Assembly (NCBI RefSeq): GCF_038443705.2
Contig: NZ_CP151767.2
Coordinates: forward strand, 2,595,501 to 2,659,500
Reading direction: 5' to 3'
Source: Yoonia sp. SS1-5
GTDB lineage: Bacteria; Pseudomonadota; Alphaproteobacteria; Rhodobacterales; Rhodobacteraceae
DNA: 64,000 nt
Below, in pieces: positions 27,360-37,376 of this stretch. The position numbers and the translations under genes are program-made. Under the pieces are notes generated by a model. It was not told the DNA's origin. It worked only from the letters and a program-made list of their open reading frames with translations, and made no database searches. Numbering within the stretch: the first letter of the stretch is position 1; every line of letters starts with the position of its first letter.

Positions 27360-27917
27360 ATGGCTAACAAAGAAGACGAACTGCAATCGCTGGACGAACT
27401 TGCCGCCGAAGCAGAAGAGCCGGATTTTGACGCTGCTGCTGCAAGCTTTGACGAGATTGAGGCGCTGCGGTCCGAACGCGACGATTTTCGCGACAAGTTC
27501 ATGCGCGCCCTGGCTGACGCCGAAAATACCCGAAAGCGTGCAGATCGTGACCGGCGCGAGGCGGAAAACTATGGCGGTTCCAAGCTCGCGCGGGACTTGC
27601 TGCCCGTCTATGACAATATGAGCCGTGCTTTGAATGCCGCCAAAGAGGGTGAAGAAAAGGTCCCCGAGGCGCTTTTGGAAGGTGTTGAACTGACGATGCG
27701 GGAATTGATCAACGTGTTCAAGAAACACGGGATCGAACCGATCGAGCCGCAGGTTGGTGATAAATTTGATCCCCAGCAGCATCAGGCAATGTTCGAAGCG
27801 CCGCTCCCCGGGACGCAGGCAGGCGACATCATTCAGGTGGCCGCAACCGGGTTCATGTTGCACGACCGGCTGCTGCGGCCCGCTCAGGTTGGGGTGTCGT
27901 CAACGCCAGCGTCGTAA
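27360..27917 (+). CDS. grpE: GrpE, DnaK nucleotide exchange factor
   Basis: 185 residues: a long N-terminal helix (EIEALRSERDDFRDKFMRAL), RALADAENTRKRADRDR, then the beta domain with VGDKFDPQQHQAM and IIQVAATGFMLHDRLLRPA. It releases ADP from DnaK in the chaperone cycle. The ATG at 27360 has AGGAA six bases upstream. It shares the hrcA transcript. dnaKJ is not in the window. Confidence 0.96.
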   Translation: MANKEDELQSLDELAAEAEEPDFDAAAASFDEIEALRSERDDFRDKFMRALADAENTRKRADRDRREAENYGGSKLARDLLPVYDNMSRALNAAKEGEEKVPEALLEGVELTMRELINVFKKHGIEPIEPQVGDKFDPQQHQAMFEAPLPGTQAGDIIQVAATGFMLHDRLLRPAQVGVSSTPAS

Positions 27918-27923
27918 CGACCC

Positions 27924-28370
27924 CTATTTGTAGGACAAAAGCACACCAAACATCACAAGGCCTACGGCCGCGATACGGTGCGCGCTGATGCTGCGTGCCT
28001 CCATGCCAAGCATGCCGCCGGCGTCAATCAAAAGGGCCGCGATAAGCTGGCCCAGGATCATTGCGCCGAACATCGTCACAAGGCCAAGGCGCGGCACAGA
28101 CCAAATGGCCGCCAAAACCCACACGGCACCTAACGCCCCACCCGTGAATGCCCACCATGGGATCGTCTTAAGCTGTGATACCGTTGGCAGACCGCCACGC
28201 ATGGATGCAATGACGCATAAGACCAGAAAACCGATGCCAAACTGCATCACGGCCGCAACGACCGGATCACCGATGCCGCGCGCCAAGGCCGCATTCACCG
28301 GTGCTTGAAATGCCAGGGCCGCACCGACAAGGATCACCATTGCGGTGACCGAAATAACAAAAATTGACAT
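27924..28370 (-). CDS. Small DMT-family (YdcZ-type) transporter
   Basis: 148 residues with four to five hydrophobic segments. The pattern AFQAPVNAALARGIGDPVVAA is quoted in part: QAPVNAALAR. PWWAFTGGALGAVWVL and GLVTMFGAMILGQL match the YdcZ (DUF606) group of the drug/metabolite transporter superfamily, which often works as a half-unit. Substrate is unknown. The ATG at 28370 has a GA-rich stretch upstream; a GTG 12 bases earlier is possible. It is convergent with grpE and lies downstream of mutS on the same strand. Confidence 0.75.
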   Translation of the reverse strand: MSIFVISVTAMVILVGAALAFQAPVNAALARGIGDPVVAAVMQFGIGFLVLCVIASMRGGLPTVSQLKTIPWWAFTGGALGAVWVLAAIWSVPRLGLVTMFGAMILGQLIAALLIDAGGMLGMEARSISAHRIAAVGLVMFGVLLSYK

Positions 28371-28468
28371 AAAAAGTCTCACTCAAATGGAATGGACCGA
28401 CCTTACAGCCCGTTCAATCCAGTACCATTGGGGTATTCCATACCCATGCGACCCGCCAACACGTTGCC

Positions 28469-31096
28469 TTACAACATCTCGCGCAACTCGTAGATCAAGG
28501 CCAAGGCGTCCTTGGGTGTCAGCTCATCCGGCAGAACCTCTTTCAGCCTGCCTTCGACCTGCGACGCCTTTTCTTTGACCGGTGCCGGGTCAGGTGTGGC
28601 CGAAAACAGTGGCAAGTCGTCGATAATGGCTTTCTGGGCGCCGCCGCCCTCGCGTTCGCCTTTTTCCAGCGCTTCCAGAACCACCTTTGCCCGCTCCACG
28701 ACCACGGTGGGCAGCCCGGCCAAGCGCGCGACCTGTACACCATAGCTACGATCCGCTGTTCCGCGCTTGACCTCGTGCAGGAAGATGACATCGCCGTCCC
28801 ATTCCTTGACCGCGACTGTTGCGTTCTCGACCCCATCCAGTTTCGCCGAAAGCGCAGACATTTCGTGGTAATGGGTCGCGAAAAGCGCGCGGCATCGGTT
28901 GACGTCGTGCAAATGTTCCAGCGTGGCCCATGCAATCGACAACCCGTCATAGGTTGCGGTGCCCCGCCCGATTTCATCCAGTATCACCAGTGCGCGGTCA
29001 TCGGCCTGATTCAGGATCGCCGCTGTTTCCACCATTTCCACCATAAAAGTAGACCGGCCCCGCGCCAGATCATCCGATGCGCCGACCCGGCTGAAAATCT
29101 GGCTGACAATGCCAATATGGGCGGCTGTTGCTGGAACGAAACTGCCCATCTGGGCCAATATCGCCAGCAGTGCGTTCTGACGCAGGAATGTCGACTTACC
29201 CGCCATGTTCGGCCCGGTCAGCAACCAGATGGGTGCCCCGGTTAGCGCGCAGTCATTGGCAACAAACGGTGCGCCGTCTTTCTGCAACGCGGCCTCTACC
29301 ACGGGATGCCGCCCGCCTTCGATCTCAAATGCACGGCTGTCGTCAACCTTGGGACGGGTCCAGTTTTCAGCAACGGCCAGATGGGCCATGGCGCCGGCCA
29401 GATCAAATTCTGACAGGGCCCGTGCCAGCGCACCCAGCGGCCCGGCCTGATCCACAATCGCCTGACTTAGGCTCGAATAGAGCCGCTTTTCGATCTCAAG
29501 CGCCCGCCCGCCGGCATTCAGGATCTTCGTTTCAATCTCTGACAGCTCTACCGTGGTGAACCGCACCTGATTGGCCGTGGTCTGACGATGAATGAAGGTT
29601 TCTGACAGCGGGGCCGCCATCATCTTTTCTGCATGGGTCGCGGTCGTCTCGATAAAATAACCCAGCACGTTGTTGTGTTTGATTTTCAGCGACGAAACGC
29701 CGGACAGATCCACATACTGGGCCTGCATTCCCGCGATGACTGATCGGCCTTCGTCCCGGAGTTGCCGCGCTTCATCCAGTTCCGGGTCATATCCCGGCGC
29801 GATGAACCCACCGTCGCGGGACAACAGGGGCGGTTCCGCGATCAACGCATCGTCCAGTAGCCCCAACAGATCGTCATGCCCGGTCAGGTCTTGCGCTGCG
29901 GTGGTCAAAATCTCTGGCAGCTCATCGGGCAAGATCGCTGACAAGGCCGCAGCCTGCCCAAGCGTGTTCCGAATGGCCGCCATATCCCGCGGGCCGCCAC
30001 GATCCAGCGCAATGCGCGATAGCGCCCGATCAAGATCGTGGACCGACCGCAGCTGCGTTCGGACGTCTTCCAATAATCGACCCTGTTCCACCAGAAACGC
30101 AATGGAATCGAGCCGATCCCCGATCACGGACAAATTACAAGCAGGCGAGGCGAGCCGACGTTCCAGCAACCGCGCACCGCCCGCCGTTACGGTACGATCA
30201 ATACAATGCAGCAGCGATCCTTGCCTCCCGCCGCCCATCGCATGGGTCAGTTCCAGCGACCGGCGGGTCGCGGCATCAATCTGCATTGCGGCGGCTTGCG
30301 CCTCGCGCATCGGGGGGCGCAGCAGGGGCAGATTGCCCTTCTGTGTGATCTCCAGATATTCGGCCACGGCCGACATCGCCGCGATCTCGGCCCGTGAAAA
30401 GCTGCCAAAAGCATCCAGCGATCCAACCTTGTAAAGCGAACATAGTCGCTTTTCCCCCGCCGTGCTGTCGAAGGCCGCAGCGCCCAAGGTGGTCAGCGTT
30501 GCGCCGGAATCAGAGACTGTTTCAGCCCAACCCGCCTCTGATCCATCGACGACGATGACTTCCTTTGGGGTCAGTCGCGCCAGTTCCGGGCCCAATGCGG
30601 CCCCGGCACAAGGCATCACATGAAACGCCCCGGTTGAGATATCCGCCCACGCCAGCGCGCCCTCATCCCGCACCACATGGTAGGCCGCCAAAAAGTTGTG
30701 ACGGCGCGCATCGAGCAGGGAATCCTCGGTCAATGTGCCGGGTGTGACCAGCCGCACAACCTCGCGTTTGACCACGGCTTTATAGCCGCGTTTCTTGGCC
30801 TCAGCCGGGCTTTCCATCTGTTCGCAGACGGCCACGCGAAAGCCTTTGCGGATCAGGGTCAGGAAATACCCTTCGGCTGCATGATGCGGGACGCCGCACA
30901 TGGGGATGTCATTGTCATCATGTTTGCCGCGTTTGGTCAGGGCAATGTCCAGCGCCTCTGCCGCCGCGACGGCATCGTCAAAAAACATCTCGTAGAAATC
31001 GCCCATGCGATAAAACAGCAAGGCATCGGGGTGCGCTGCCTTGATCTCAAGATATTGCGCCATCATGGGCGTGACTGTGGCTTTGGTAGTGGTCAT
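28469..31096 (-). CDS. mutS: MutS, DNA mismatch recognition protein
   Basis: 875 residues. The N-terminal mismatch-wedge motif FYRMGDFYEMF (Phe of the F-x-E) lies near residue 35, followed by connector, core and clamp domains. The ATPase has TGPNMAGKSTFLRQNALLA near residue 630, then VILDEIGRGTATYDG and FATHYHEM. It recognises mismatches and recruits MutL. GGGGGA precedes the ATG. The long open frames on the other strand over this gene are codon-bias shadows. Confidence 0.97.
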   Translation of the reverse strand: MTTTKATVTPMMAQYLEIKAAHPDALLFYRMGDFYEMFFDDAVAAAEALDIALTKRGKHDDNDIPMCGVPHHAAEGYFLTLIRKGFRVAVCEQMESPAEAKKRGYKAVVKREVVRLVTPGTLTEDSLLDARRHNFLAAYHVVRDEGALAWADISTGAFHVMPCAGAALGPELARLTPKEVIVVDGSEAGWAETVSDSGATLTTLGAAAFDSTAGEKRLCSLYKVGSLDAFGSFSRAEIAAMSAVAEYLEITQKGNLPLLRPPMREAQAAAMQIDAATRRSLELTHAMGGGRQGSLLHCIDRTVTAGGARLLERRLASPACNLSVIGDRLDSIAFLVEQGRLLEDVRTQLRSVHDLDRALSRIALDRGGPRDMAAIRNTLGQAAALSAILPDELPEILTTAAQDLTGHDDLLGLLDDALIAEPPLLSRDGGFIAPGYDPELDEARQLRDEGRSVIAGMQAQYVDLSGVSSLKIKHNNVLGYFIETTATHAEKMMAAPLSETFIHRQTTANQVRFTTVELSEIETKILNAGGRALEIEKRLYSSLSQAIVDQAGPLGALARALSEFDLAGAMAHLAVAENWTRPKVDDSRAFEIEGGRHPVVEAALQKDGAPFVANDCALTGAPIWLLTGPNMAGKSTFLRQNALLAILAQMGSFVPATAAHIGIVSQIFSRVGASDDLARGRSTFMVEMVETAAILNQADDRALVILDEIGRGTATYDGLSIAWATLEHLHDVNRCRALFATHYHEMSALSAKLDGVENATVAVKEWDGDVIFLHEVKRGTADRSYGVQVARLAGLPTVVVERAKVVLEALEKGEREGGGAQKAIIDDLPLFSATPDPAPVKEKASQVEGRLKEVLPDELTPKDALALIYELREML

Positions 31097-31220
31097 ACAT
31101 CCCCCGGGATCATGCGCCAGACACTACCGACCCCATGTTAGCGACGAAACCCCGAAATGAACCCGTTGCAGCCCGGTTCCCGAACCCGCTATGTCTTGTG
31201 GACTGAATTGGGGGGAAACC

Positions 31221-33476
31221 ATGCCAAAGACCAAACTGACCCGCGAGGATGCGCTGCAATTCCACATGCAGCCCAGCCCCGGAAAATGGGAAATTCAGGC
31301 AACCGTCCCGATGACCACGCAGCGGGATCTGTCGCTGGCCTATTCCCCCGGCGTTGCTATCCCGTGCGAGGAAATCGCAGCTGATCCTGCAACAGCCTAC
31401 GACTATACCAACAAGGGTAATCTTGTTGCTGTCATCTCCAATGGAACCGCCGTGCTGGGCCTTGGGAACCTTGGCGCGTTGGGCAGCAAACCGGTGATGG
31501 AGGGCAAATCGGTACTATTCAAAAGGTTTGCCGACGTGAACTCCATCGACATTGAACTGGATACCGAGGACCCGGAAAAATTCATCGAAGCCTGCAAGCT
31601 GATGGGCCCGACCTTTGGCGGCATCAACCTTGAAGATATCAAAGCGCCCGAATGTTTCATCATCGAACAGACGCTCAAGGAAACGATGGATATCCCCGTC
31701 TTTCATGATGACCAGCACGGCACTGCCGTGATCTGTGCCGCAGGGCTGTTGAACGCGCTTCACCTGTCAGGCAAGAAAATCGAAGATGTAAAAATCGTCC
31801 TGAATGGGGCCGGGGCTGCAGGCATTGCCTGCCTTGAACTGCTCAAGGCGATGGGTGCCAAGCACGACAATTGCATCATGTGTGACACTAAGGGCGTGAT
31901 CTATCAGGGCCGGACCGAAGGCATGAACCAATGGAAATCCGCCCATGCCGCCGCGACTGACCACCGCACATTGGATGACGCGATGAAGGATTGCGACGTG
32001 TTTCTGGGCGTCAGCGCAAAAGGGGCCGTGACGCAGGAAATGGTGTCTAACATGGCCCCAAACCCGGTTATTTTCGCCATGGCCAACCCTGATCCGGAAA
32101 TCACGCCAGAGGATGCACATGCCGTCCGCGAGGATGCCATCGTCGCCACCGGCCGGTCAGACTACCCCAATCAGGTCAACAACGTGCTTGGGTTCCCCTA
32201 TCTGTTCCGGGGTGCGCTGGATATCCATGCCCGCGCCATCAATGACGACATGAAGATCGCCTGTGCCGAGGCACTTGCCGCACTTGCGCGCGAAGACGTG
32301 CCAGATGAGGTCGCTATGGCCTACGGCAAAAAGCTGTCCTTTGGCCGCGACTACATCATCCCGACGCCCTTTGATCCGCGGTTGATCCACAGGATCCCAA
32401 CGGCGGTTGCACAGGCAGGCATGAAAACCGGTGTCGCCCGGCGGCCCATTGTCGATATGGATGCCTATGAACAGACACTGAAATCACGGATGGATCCGAC
32501 CCAATCCATGCTGCGCAGTCTGAACGCGCGGGCGCGGGCCGCCCAATCGACCGTGATCTTCGCAGAGGGCGACGACCCCCGGGTGCTGCGGGCGGCGGTG
32601 CTTTACCAACGCTCTGGCATGGGCAAGGCGCTGATCGTTGGGCGCGAAGACGATGTGAAGGAAAAACTGACCGCAGAAGGGCTGCCCGAGGCTGTGGACG
32701 AGTTGACCATCGTGAATGCGGCCAACACCGAGCATCTGGATACATACAAAGATTTTCTATACCAGCGGCTGCAACGCAAAGGGTTCGATACGCAGGATGT
32801 TCACCGGCTTGCAGCGCGGGATCGGCACGTATTTGCGTCTTTGATGCTGGCCCATGGACATGCCGATGGCATGGTGACCGGGGCGACCCGCAAATCAGCG
32901 CATGTGCTGGAACTGATCAACCATGTCTTTGATGCGCAACCGCATGATGGGGCCGTTGGGGTGACGGCTGTGTTGCACAAAGGGCGGATCGTGTTGATCA
33001 CCGATACGCTGGTGCATGAATGGCCTGACGAAAACGATCTGGCCGATATTGCTGAACGCGGCGCATCTGTCGCCCGCGACCTCGGGCTTGATCCACGGGT
33101 GGCGTTCCTGTCGTTCTCGACATTCGGCTATCCGGTGTCGGAGCGGGCTGAAAAGATGCACAAAGCGCCCGAGGAGTTGGATGATCGCAAGGTCGATTTC
33201 GAATATGAAGGCGAGATGACCGTTGATGTCGCGCTGAACCTGCAGGCGCAGGAGAATTATCCGTTCTCGCGTCTGACTGGTCCTGCGAATGTCCTGGTCG
33301 TGCCCGCCCGGCATTCCGCCTCGATCTCGGTCAAACTGATGCAGGAAATGGCAGGTGCGACGGTGATCGGCCCGATCCTGTCGGGGATCGGCAAACCGGT
33401 GCAGATCTGTTCCACTGTGTCGACGGTCAATGACATCCTGAACATGGCGGTGATTGCCGCCTGCGGGGTCGACTGA
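31221..33476 (+). CDS. maeB: NADP-dependent malic enzyme (MaeB type) with phosphotransacetylase-like C-terminus
   Basis: 751 residues. The N-terminal malic enzyme (about 1-430) has LAYSPGVA and NGTAVLGLGN, the Lys/Asp site in FHDDQHGTA, and the NADP fold ILNGAGAAGIACL-like VLNGAGAAGIA. The C-terminal domain (about 430-751) resembles phosphate acetyltransferase (VTGATRKSAHVLEL and SFSTFGYP) and is usually a regulatory acetyl-CoA sensor without transferase activity. It converts malate to pyruvate with NADPH production. GGGGGAAA sets the ATG at 31221. The stop overlaps the next start by one base. Confidence 0.95.
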   Translation: MPKTKLTREDALQFHMQPSPGKWEIQATVPMTTQRDLSLAYSPGVAIPCEEIAADPATAYDYTNKGNLVAVISNGTAVLGLGNLGALGSKPVMEGKSVLFKRFADVNSIDIELDTEDPEKFIEACKLMGPTFGGINLEDIKAPECFIIEQTLKETMDIPVFHDDQHGTAVICAAGLLNALHLSGKKIEDVKIVLNGAGAAGIACLELLKAMGAKHDNCIMCDTKGVIYQGRTEGMNQWKSAHAAATDHRTLDDAMKDCDVFLGVSAKGAVTQEMVSNMAPNPVIFAMANPDPEITPEDAHAVREDAIVATGRSDYPNQVNNVLGFPYLFRGALDIHARAINDDMKIACAEALAALAREDVPDEVAMAYGKKLSFGRDYIIPTPFDPRLIHRIPTAVAQAGMKTGVARRPIVDMDAYEQTLKSRMDPTQSMLRSLNARARAAQSTVIFAEGDDPRVLRAAVLYQRSGMGKALIVGREDDVKEKLTAEGLPEAVDELTIVNAANTEHLDTYKDFLYQRLQRKGFDTQDVHRLAARDRHVFASLMLAHGHADGMVTGATRKSAHVLELINHVFDAQPHDGAVGVTAVLHKGRIVLITDTLVHEWPDENDLADIAERGASVARDLGLDPRVAFLSFSTFGYPVSERAEKMHKAPEELDDRKVDFEYEGEMTVDVALNLQAQENYPFSRLTGPANVLVVPARHSASISVKLMQEMAGATVIGPILSGIGKPVQICSTVSTVNDILNMAVIAACGVD

Positions 33477-34342
33477 TGGCGATCTGGAACCTTGGGTCGA
33501 TTAACGCTGATTTTGTTTACACCGTGCCGCACATCCCCGCCCCGGGCGAGACGCTTTCATCCACCGACAGGCAGATGTTTTTGGGCGGTAAAGGGGCCAA
33601 TATGTCGGTGGCTGCCGCACGGGCAGGGGCCCGTGTGAACCATATCGGCGCTGTGGGGGCGGATGGAAAATGGGCAGTGGAACGTCTGCTGGAATATGGG
33701 GTCGATACCCGCAATATCGCCGAAATAGAGACTGAAACGGCGCAAGCGATCATCATGGTTGATCCGCAGGGTGAGAACGCGATCATTTTGCATCCGGCGG
33801 CCAATGCGCAAATTCCGCAAGCAACGTTGCAGACCGCAATGGCCGAGGCGCAGACCGGCGATTGGCTAGTGATTCAGAACGAAACTAACCTGCAACGGAC
33901 AGCGGCAAGCCTGGGCAAGAAAATGGGGCTGCGCGTGGCCTATGCGGCCGCGCCATTTGACGCCGAACGGGTCATGGCCGTTCAACCCCATCTCGACTTT
34001 CTGATCCTGAATGCGGTCGAGGCGGCCCAACTTGAGCAGGCGACAGGGCAGGCCCCTGCTGACATGGATGTGCGCGATGTGATCGTGACCTTGGGTGCGG
34101 ATGGTGCGGATTGGTACGGAACCGGGGGCAAGCAGCATTTTGATGCCATCGCGGTTGATCCGGTTGATACAACCGGCGCGGGGGACACATTCACCGGTTA
34201 CGTCTTGGCCGGGCTGGACAGGGGCATGCCGATGGAACAGGCCATTGGTCAGGCGACCAAGGCAGGGGCACTGATGGTCATGCGCCACGGCACTGCAGAT
34301 GTCATTCCGGACCTGTCAGAGGTGCAGGCGTTTCATTTGTGA
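33476..34342 (+). CDS. PfkB-family sugar kinase (ribokinase-like)
   Basis: 288 residues. [20 protein letters not shown] and [18 protein letters not shown] form the N-terminal PfkB signature. The C-terminal [20 protein letters not shown] has the catalytic Asp and anion hole. It is most like ribokinase (phosphorylates D-ribose at O5), but PfkB specificity is hard to read from sequence. Translation is coupled to maeB through TGATG, an uncommon partner. The 3' end overlaps msrA by 10 bp (convergent). Confidence 0.85.
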   Translation: MAIWNLGSINADFVYTVPHIPAPGETLSSTDRQMFLGGKGANMSVAAARAGARVNHIGAVGADGKWAVERLLEYGVDTRNIAEIETETAQAIIMVDPQGENAIILHPAANAQIPQATLQTAMAEAQTGDWLVIQNETNLQRTAASLGKKMGLRVAYAAAPFDAERVMAVQPHLDFLILNAVEAAQLEQATGQAPADMDVRDVIVTLGADGADWYGTGGKQHFDAIAVDPVDTTGAGDTFTGYVLAGLDRGMPMEQAIGQATKAGALMVMRHGTADVIPDLSEVQAFHL

Positions 34343-34959
34343 GCAAACAGGGCTGCCGTGCCCCATAGCTGTTTGACCCGCGCATCACGACCGCAAGCCT
34401 GCCGATAGAATTTGTAAGCGTCGGACTGGGTTTTGACACCGCGCCGTGTCGCCACAAGGCTTTCGCCGCGGTAATAATCCTGATGATAGTCCTCGGCCCG
34501 GTAGAACGGTGCGATGTCCAAAATGGGGGTAACAATCCGGCGGCCAAGCGCGCGGCGCGCGGCGGTCTTGGCCTGCTCTGCAATCGCCTTTTCGGCTGGA
34601 TTAGACACGAATATCGCTGTCCGGTAGCTGTCGCCACGGTCGCAGAACTGTCCGTTTGCGTCGGTCGGATCCACGGATCGGAAAAACGCATAGATCAACT
34701 GGTCGTAGGTGACGACATCAGCCTCATAGATGATCTGGACAGCCTCATAATGACCCGACCCCTTGATGGTCGCATAAGTGGGGCTGCTTGTTGTCCCACC
34801 GGTATAGCCCGAGATCACTTCCCTGACGCCACTGACGGATTCAAAATCGCTCTCGACGCACCAGAAACACCCGCCTGCGACAACGGCCGTCTGAATATTT
34901 TCGGACATGGCGGGCAACGGCGCCAGTATCAGGGCCAAAATTTTACAAAGCTTAATCAT
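34333..34959 (-). CDS. msrA: MsrA, peptide methionine (S)-S-oxide reductase, exported form
   Basis: 208 residues with the MsrA active site GGCFWC (Cys nucleophile, near residue 32), [13 protein letters not shown] and GHYEAVQI, and a C-terminal RQACGRD Cys for regeneration. The N-terminus [20 protein letters not shown] looks like a signal peptide, so the enzyme is likely periplasmic. AGGAGT supports the start at 34959 rather than the longer frame to 35022. It repairs oxidised methionine. Periplasmic forms are less common than cytoplasmic MsrA. Confidence 0.92.
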   Translation of the reverse strand: MIKLCKILALILAPLPAMSENIQTAVVAGGCFWCVESDFESVSGVREVISGYTGGTTSSPTYATIKGSGHYEAVQIIYEADVVTYDQLIYAFFRSVDPTDANGQFCDRGDSYRTAIFVSNPAEKAIAEQAKTAARRALGRRIVTPILDIAPFYRAEDYHQDYYRGESLVATRRGVKTQSDAYKFYRQACGRDARVKQLWGTAALFAHK

Positions 34960-35062
34960 GACACATACTCCTGTGCTGGCAGCATTCCGGGCATCGGCCA
35001 CCCGATCAAGGGACTTGGTCAACGATCACGTCCAGTTTACCGCGTGCGGTCCGCCAAAGTGG

Positions 35063-35524
35063 CTAAAGCGACTTGGCCATTTGTGCCTCGTCCCCGTACA
35101 TGACCCCGGTCGCAGCAAAGCCCAGTTTTTCATAAAGCCTGATTGCGTCTGCATTGGTCGAGACCACCTCGATCGACATGCGTGGACGGCCCCGGGCGCG
35201 GGCCCAATCACATGCCAGCGCAATCGCGGCTTTCCCAAATCCCTGACCCTGATGGGTCGCACCGATCAACAATCGCCAGATAAAGATCGAGTCTGGCTCG
35301 TCCTCTGGCTGCACATCGTCATGTTCTGTCATGTCGATCAATGCGATCAGGCCAACGATGGCCTCATCCGACCAGATCGCAAAGACATAAGAGCCCTGTT
35401 CAAAAGGCGCCTCTGCCAGGGTGATTTCGTTTGGTGCGACAAACCTGCGTTGTTCGGGCGCGACCTTAAGGTCAAACAACCGTCCCAGATCGGCCTTGGT
35501 GACAGGGCGCAGCGTGACGGTCAC
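35063..35524 (-). CDS. GNAT-family N-acetyltransferase
   Basis: 153 residues with GNAT motif [21 protein letters not shown] (Q-G-x-G-x-G/A acetyl-CoA loop), and a late [13 protein letters not shown] segment. Substrate is unknown; the family acetylates amines, aminoglycosides or protein N-termini. It has a GTG start overlapping the argG stop (GTGA), so it is translated from the argG transcript. Confidence 0.88.
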   Translation of the reverse strand: MTVTLRPVTKADLGRLFDLKVAPEQRRFVAPNEITLAEAPFEQGSYVFAIWSDEAIVGLIALIDMTEHDDVQPEDEPDSIFIWRLLIGATHQGQGFGKAAIALACDWARARGRPRMSIEVVSTNADAIRLYEKLGFAATGVMYGDEAQMAKSL

Positions 35525-36738
35525 TTTAGCCGGCGATTACGTGCTGCCAATAGCTTCAGGCGCAGGGCGTTCAACTGAATGAAACCGGCGGCATCCTTTT
35601 GATCATAGGCACCGGCGTCATCTTCAAACGTGACATGCGCCTCGGAATACAGCGAATGATCCGACCAGCGGGCGACTGTCTGACAGGACCCTTTGTAAAG
35701 TTTCACCCGCACGGTCCCTGAAACATGCTCTTGCGATTTGTCGATCAAGGCTTGCAGCATTTCGCGTTCGGGCGAGAACCAGAACCCGTTATAGATCAGT
35801 TCCGCGTAGCGCGGCATGATGCTGTCCTTCAGGTGCCCTGCGCCTGAATCGAGGGTGATTTGCTCGATCCCGCGATGGGCTTCAAGCAGCACAGTACCCC
35901 CCGGTGTCTCGTAAATGCCCCGCGATTTCATGCCAACAAAGCGGTTTTCAACCAAATCAAGGCGTCCTACGCCGTGTTTGCCGCCCAATTCGTTCAATTT
36001 GGTCAAAATCGACGCCGGCGACATGTCTTGGCCATTGATGGCTACTGCATCGCCGCGTTCGAATGTGATTTCGACCATTTCCGGCTGATCCGGCGCGTCC
36101 TCTGGATTGACGGTGCGCTGATAGACGTAGTCGGGGGCCTCAATCGCAGGATCCTCAAGCACCTTGCCTTCGGACGAGGTGTGCAGCAGGTTCGCATCAA
36201 CGCTGAACGGGGCCTCGCCACGCTTGTCCTTGGCAACAGGGATCTGATGCTGTTCGGCAAATTCGATCAATTTCGTGCGGCTCGACAGGTCCCATTCCCG
36301 CCAGGGGGCGATGACCTTGATATCGGGGTTCAACGCATAGGCGGCCAACTCGAAACGGACCTGATCATTGCCTTTCCCGGTTGCGCCATGTGCAACGGCG
36401 TCGGCACCTTCCTGTGCGGCGATTTCGACCAGACGCTTGGAAATGAGCGGCCGCGCGATGGATGTTCCCAGAAGGTAGATCCCTTCATAGACAGCGTTGG
36501 CCCGGAACATCGGAAAGACGAAATCGCGGACAAATTCTTCGCGGACATCCTCGATATGGATGGATGAGGCACCCATCATCTCGGCCTTGGCGCGGGCCGG
36601 TTCCAGTTCTTCGCCCTGACCCAGATCAGCGGTGAAGGTGACAACCTCGCACCCGTATTCCGTCTGCAGCCATTTCAGGATGATTGATGTATCAAGGCCG
36701 CCAGAATAGGCCAAAACAACTTTCTTCGGAGCAGTCAT
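35521..36738 (-). CDS. argG: ArgG, argininosuccinate synthase
   Basis: 405 residues. [16 protein letters not shown] at the N-terminus is the PP-loop. [13 protein letters not shown] and [15 protein letters not shown], then [12 protein letters not shown], complete the family. It condenses citrulline and aspartate using ATP in arginine synthesis. The argG-GNAT pair is coupled by a 4-base overlap. The 106-bp gap upstream to the NUDIX gene has no other gene. Confidence 0.97.
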   Translation of the reverse strand: MTAPKKVVLAYSGGLDTSIILKWLQTEYGCEVVTFTADLGQGEELEPARAKAEMMGASSIHIEDVREEFVRDFVFPMFRANAVYEGIYLLGTSIARPLISKRLVEIAAQEGADAVAHGATGKGNDQVRFELAAYALNPDIKVIAPWREWDLSSRTKLIEFAEQHQIPVAKDKRGEAPFSVDANLLHTSSEGKVLEDPAIEAPDYVYQRTVNPEDAPDQPEMVEITFERGDAVAINGQDMSPASILTKLNELGGKHGVGRLDLVENRFVGMKSRGIYETPGGTVLLEAHRGIEQITLDSGAGHLKDSIMPRYAELIYNGFWFSPEREMLQALIDKSQEHVSGTVRVKLYKGSCQTVARWSDHSLYSEAHVTFEDDAGAYDQKDAAGFIQLNALRLKLLAARNRRLK

Positions 36739-36844
36739 GCGGGATGCCTTTACGCCATATATATCTGGAATGGCGCGATAGCTGTTTTCGGCAGACGGGG
36801 CAAGGACACCTTACCCAATCACCACATGTGCAACGGACACGCGC

Positions 36845-37300
36845 CTATGCTTTTACGTAAGGGTGCTGTGGTGCGCGCGCCAGAAAGGCCGAGTCCCCAT
36901 AGTTGTAGAGCAGTGGAATTGCGTCTGCCGCGTTCATCCAGATTGCGGTGTGGTCCGGTTCAATTGGCGGACCGATACGCCGAACGGGATGCGCATAATA
37001 GACATGGCAGATCTTTTCCGCCCATTTGTCATATTCCGGCATGAACGTGAACCGCCGGAATGCGCCCATCCGCCGGGCGCGGCTGATCGTCCATCCGGTT
37101 TCCTCGTACACTTCACGGTGAAGGGCCTGCAAAGGGCTTTCGCCCGGATCAATCCCGCCCCCGGGCAGCTGCAATTCGTCATGGCCGCCACCCTGCCAGG
37201 TCAACAAAACGTCCTTGCCGCGCGGTAAAACCGCATAGGCCCCGTGCCGGATTTCGTAGCGCTGCCCGTTTCGTGGCGCCTCGCCATACCGTCTGATCAT
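36845..37300 (-). CDS. NUDIX hydrolase
   Basis: 151 residues with a NUDIX box: GGGIDPGES, then REVYEETGW (G-x5-E-x7-R-E-x-x-E-E-x-G pattern). It hydrolyses nucleoside diphosphates linked to another moiety; the precise substrate is unknown. The start at 37300 begins MIRRYGEAPRNGQRYE; the frame is open to 37390 but would overlap the hslO start. It is divergent from hslO, with a 76-bp shared regulatory gap. Confidence 0.88.
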   Translation of the reverse strand: MIRRYGEAPRNGQRYEIRHGAYAVLPRGKDVLLTWQGGGHDELQLPGGGIDPGESPLQALHREVYEETGWTISRARRMGAFRRFTFMPEYDKWAEKICHVYYAHPVRRIGPPIEPDHTAIWMNAADAIPLLYNYGDSAFLARAPQHPYVKA

Positions 37301-37309
37301 AGCTTGCCT

Positions 37310-37337
37310 CTTGGACCTGTGGTTGCCCCGCCTATAT
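37310..37337 (+). promoter_or_regulatory. Candidate heat-shock promoter of hslO
   Basis: CTTGGA (37310-37315), 16-bp spacer, CTATAT (37332-37337), 39 bp before the hslO ATG. It resembles the hslV and hrcA sites (TTG... / CCATAT), with one spacer base fewer and a CT in place of CC. It lies in the 76-bp gap shared with the leftward NUDIX gene. Confidence 0.4.
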
Positions 37338-37376
37338 AGGCGCGGTATGCCAACTCCTGACATGTAAGGAAAGACC

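Noticed and set aside
29670..30434. Plus-strand frame of 254 codons inside mutS
   Set aside because: Antisense to the MutS core and clamp region; Ser/Arg-rich with no family pattern.
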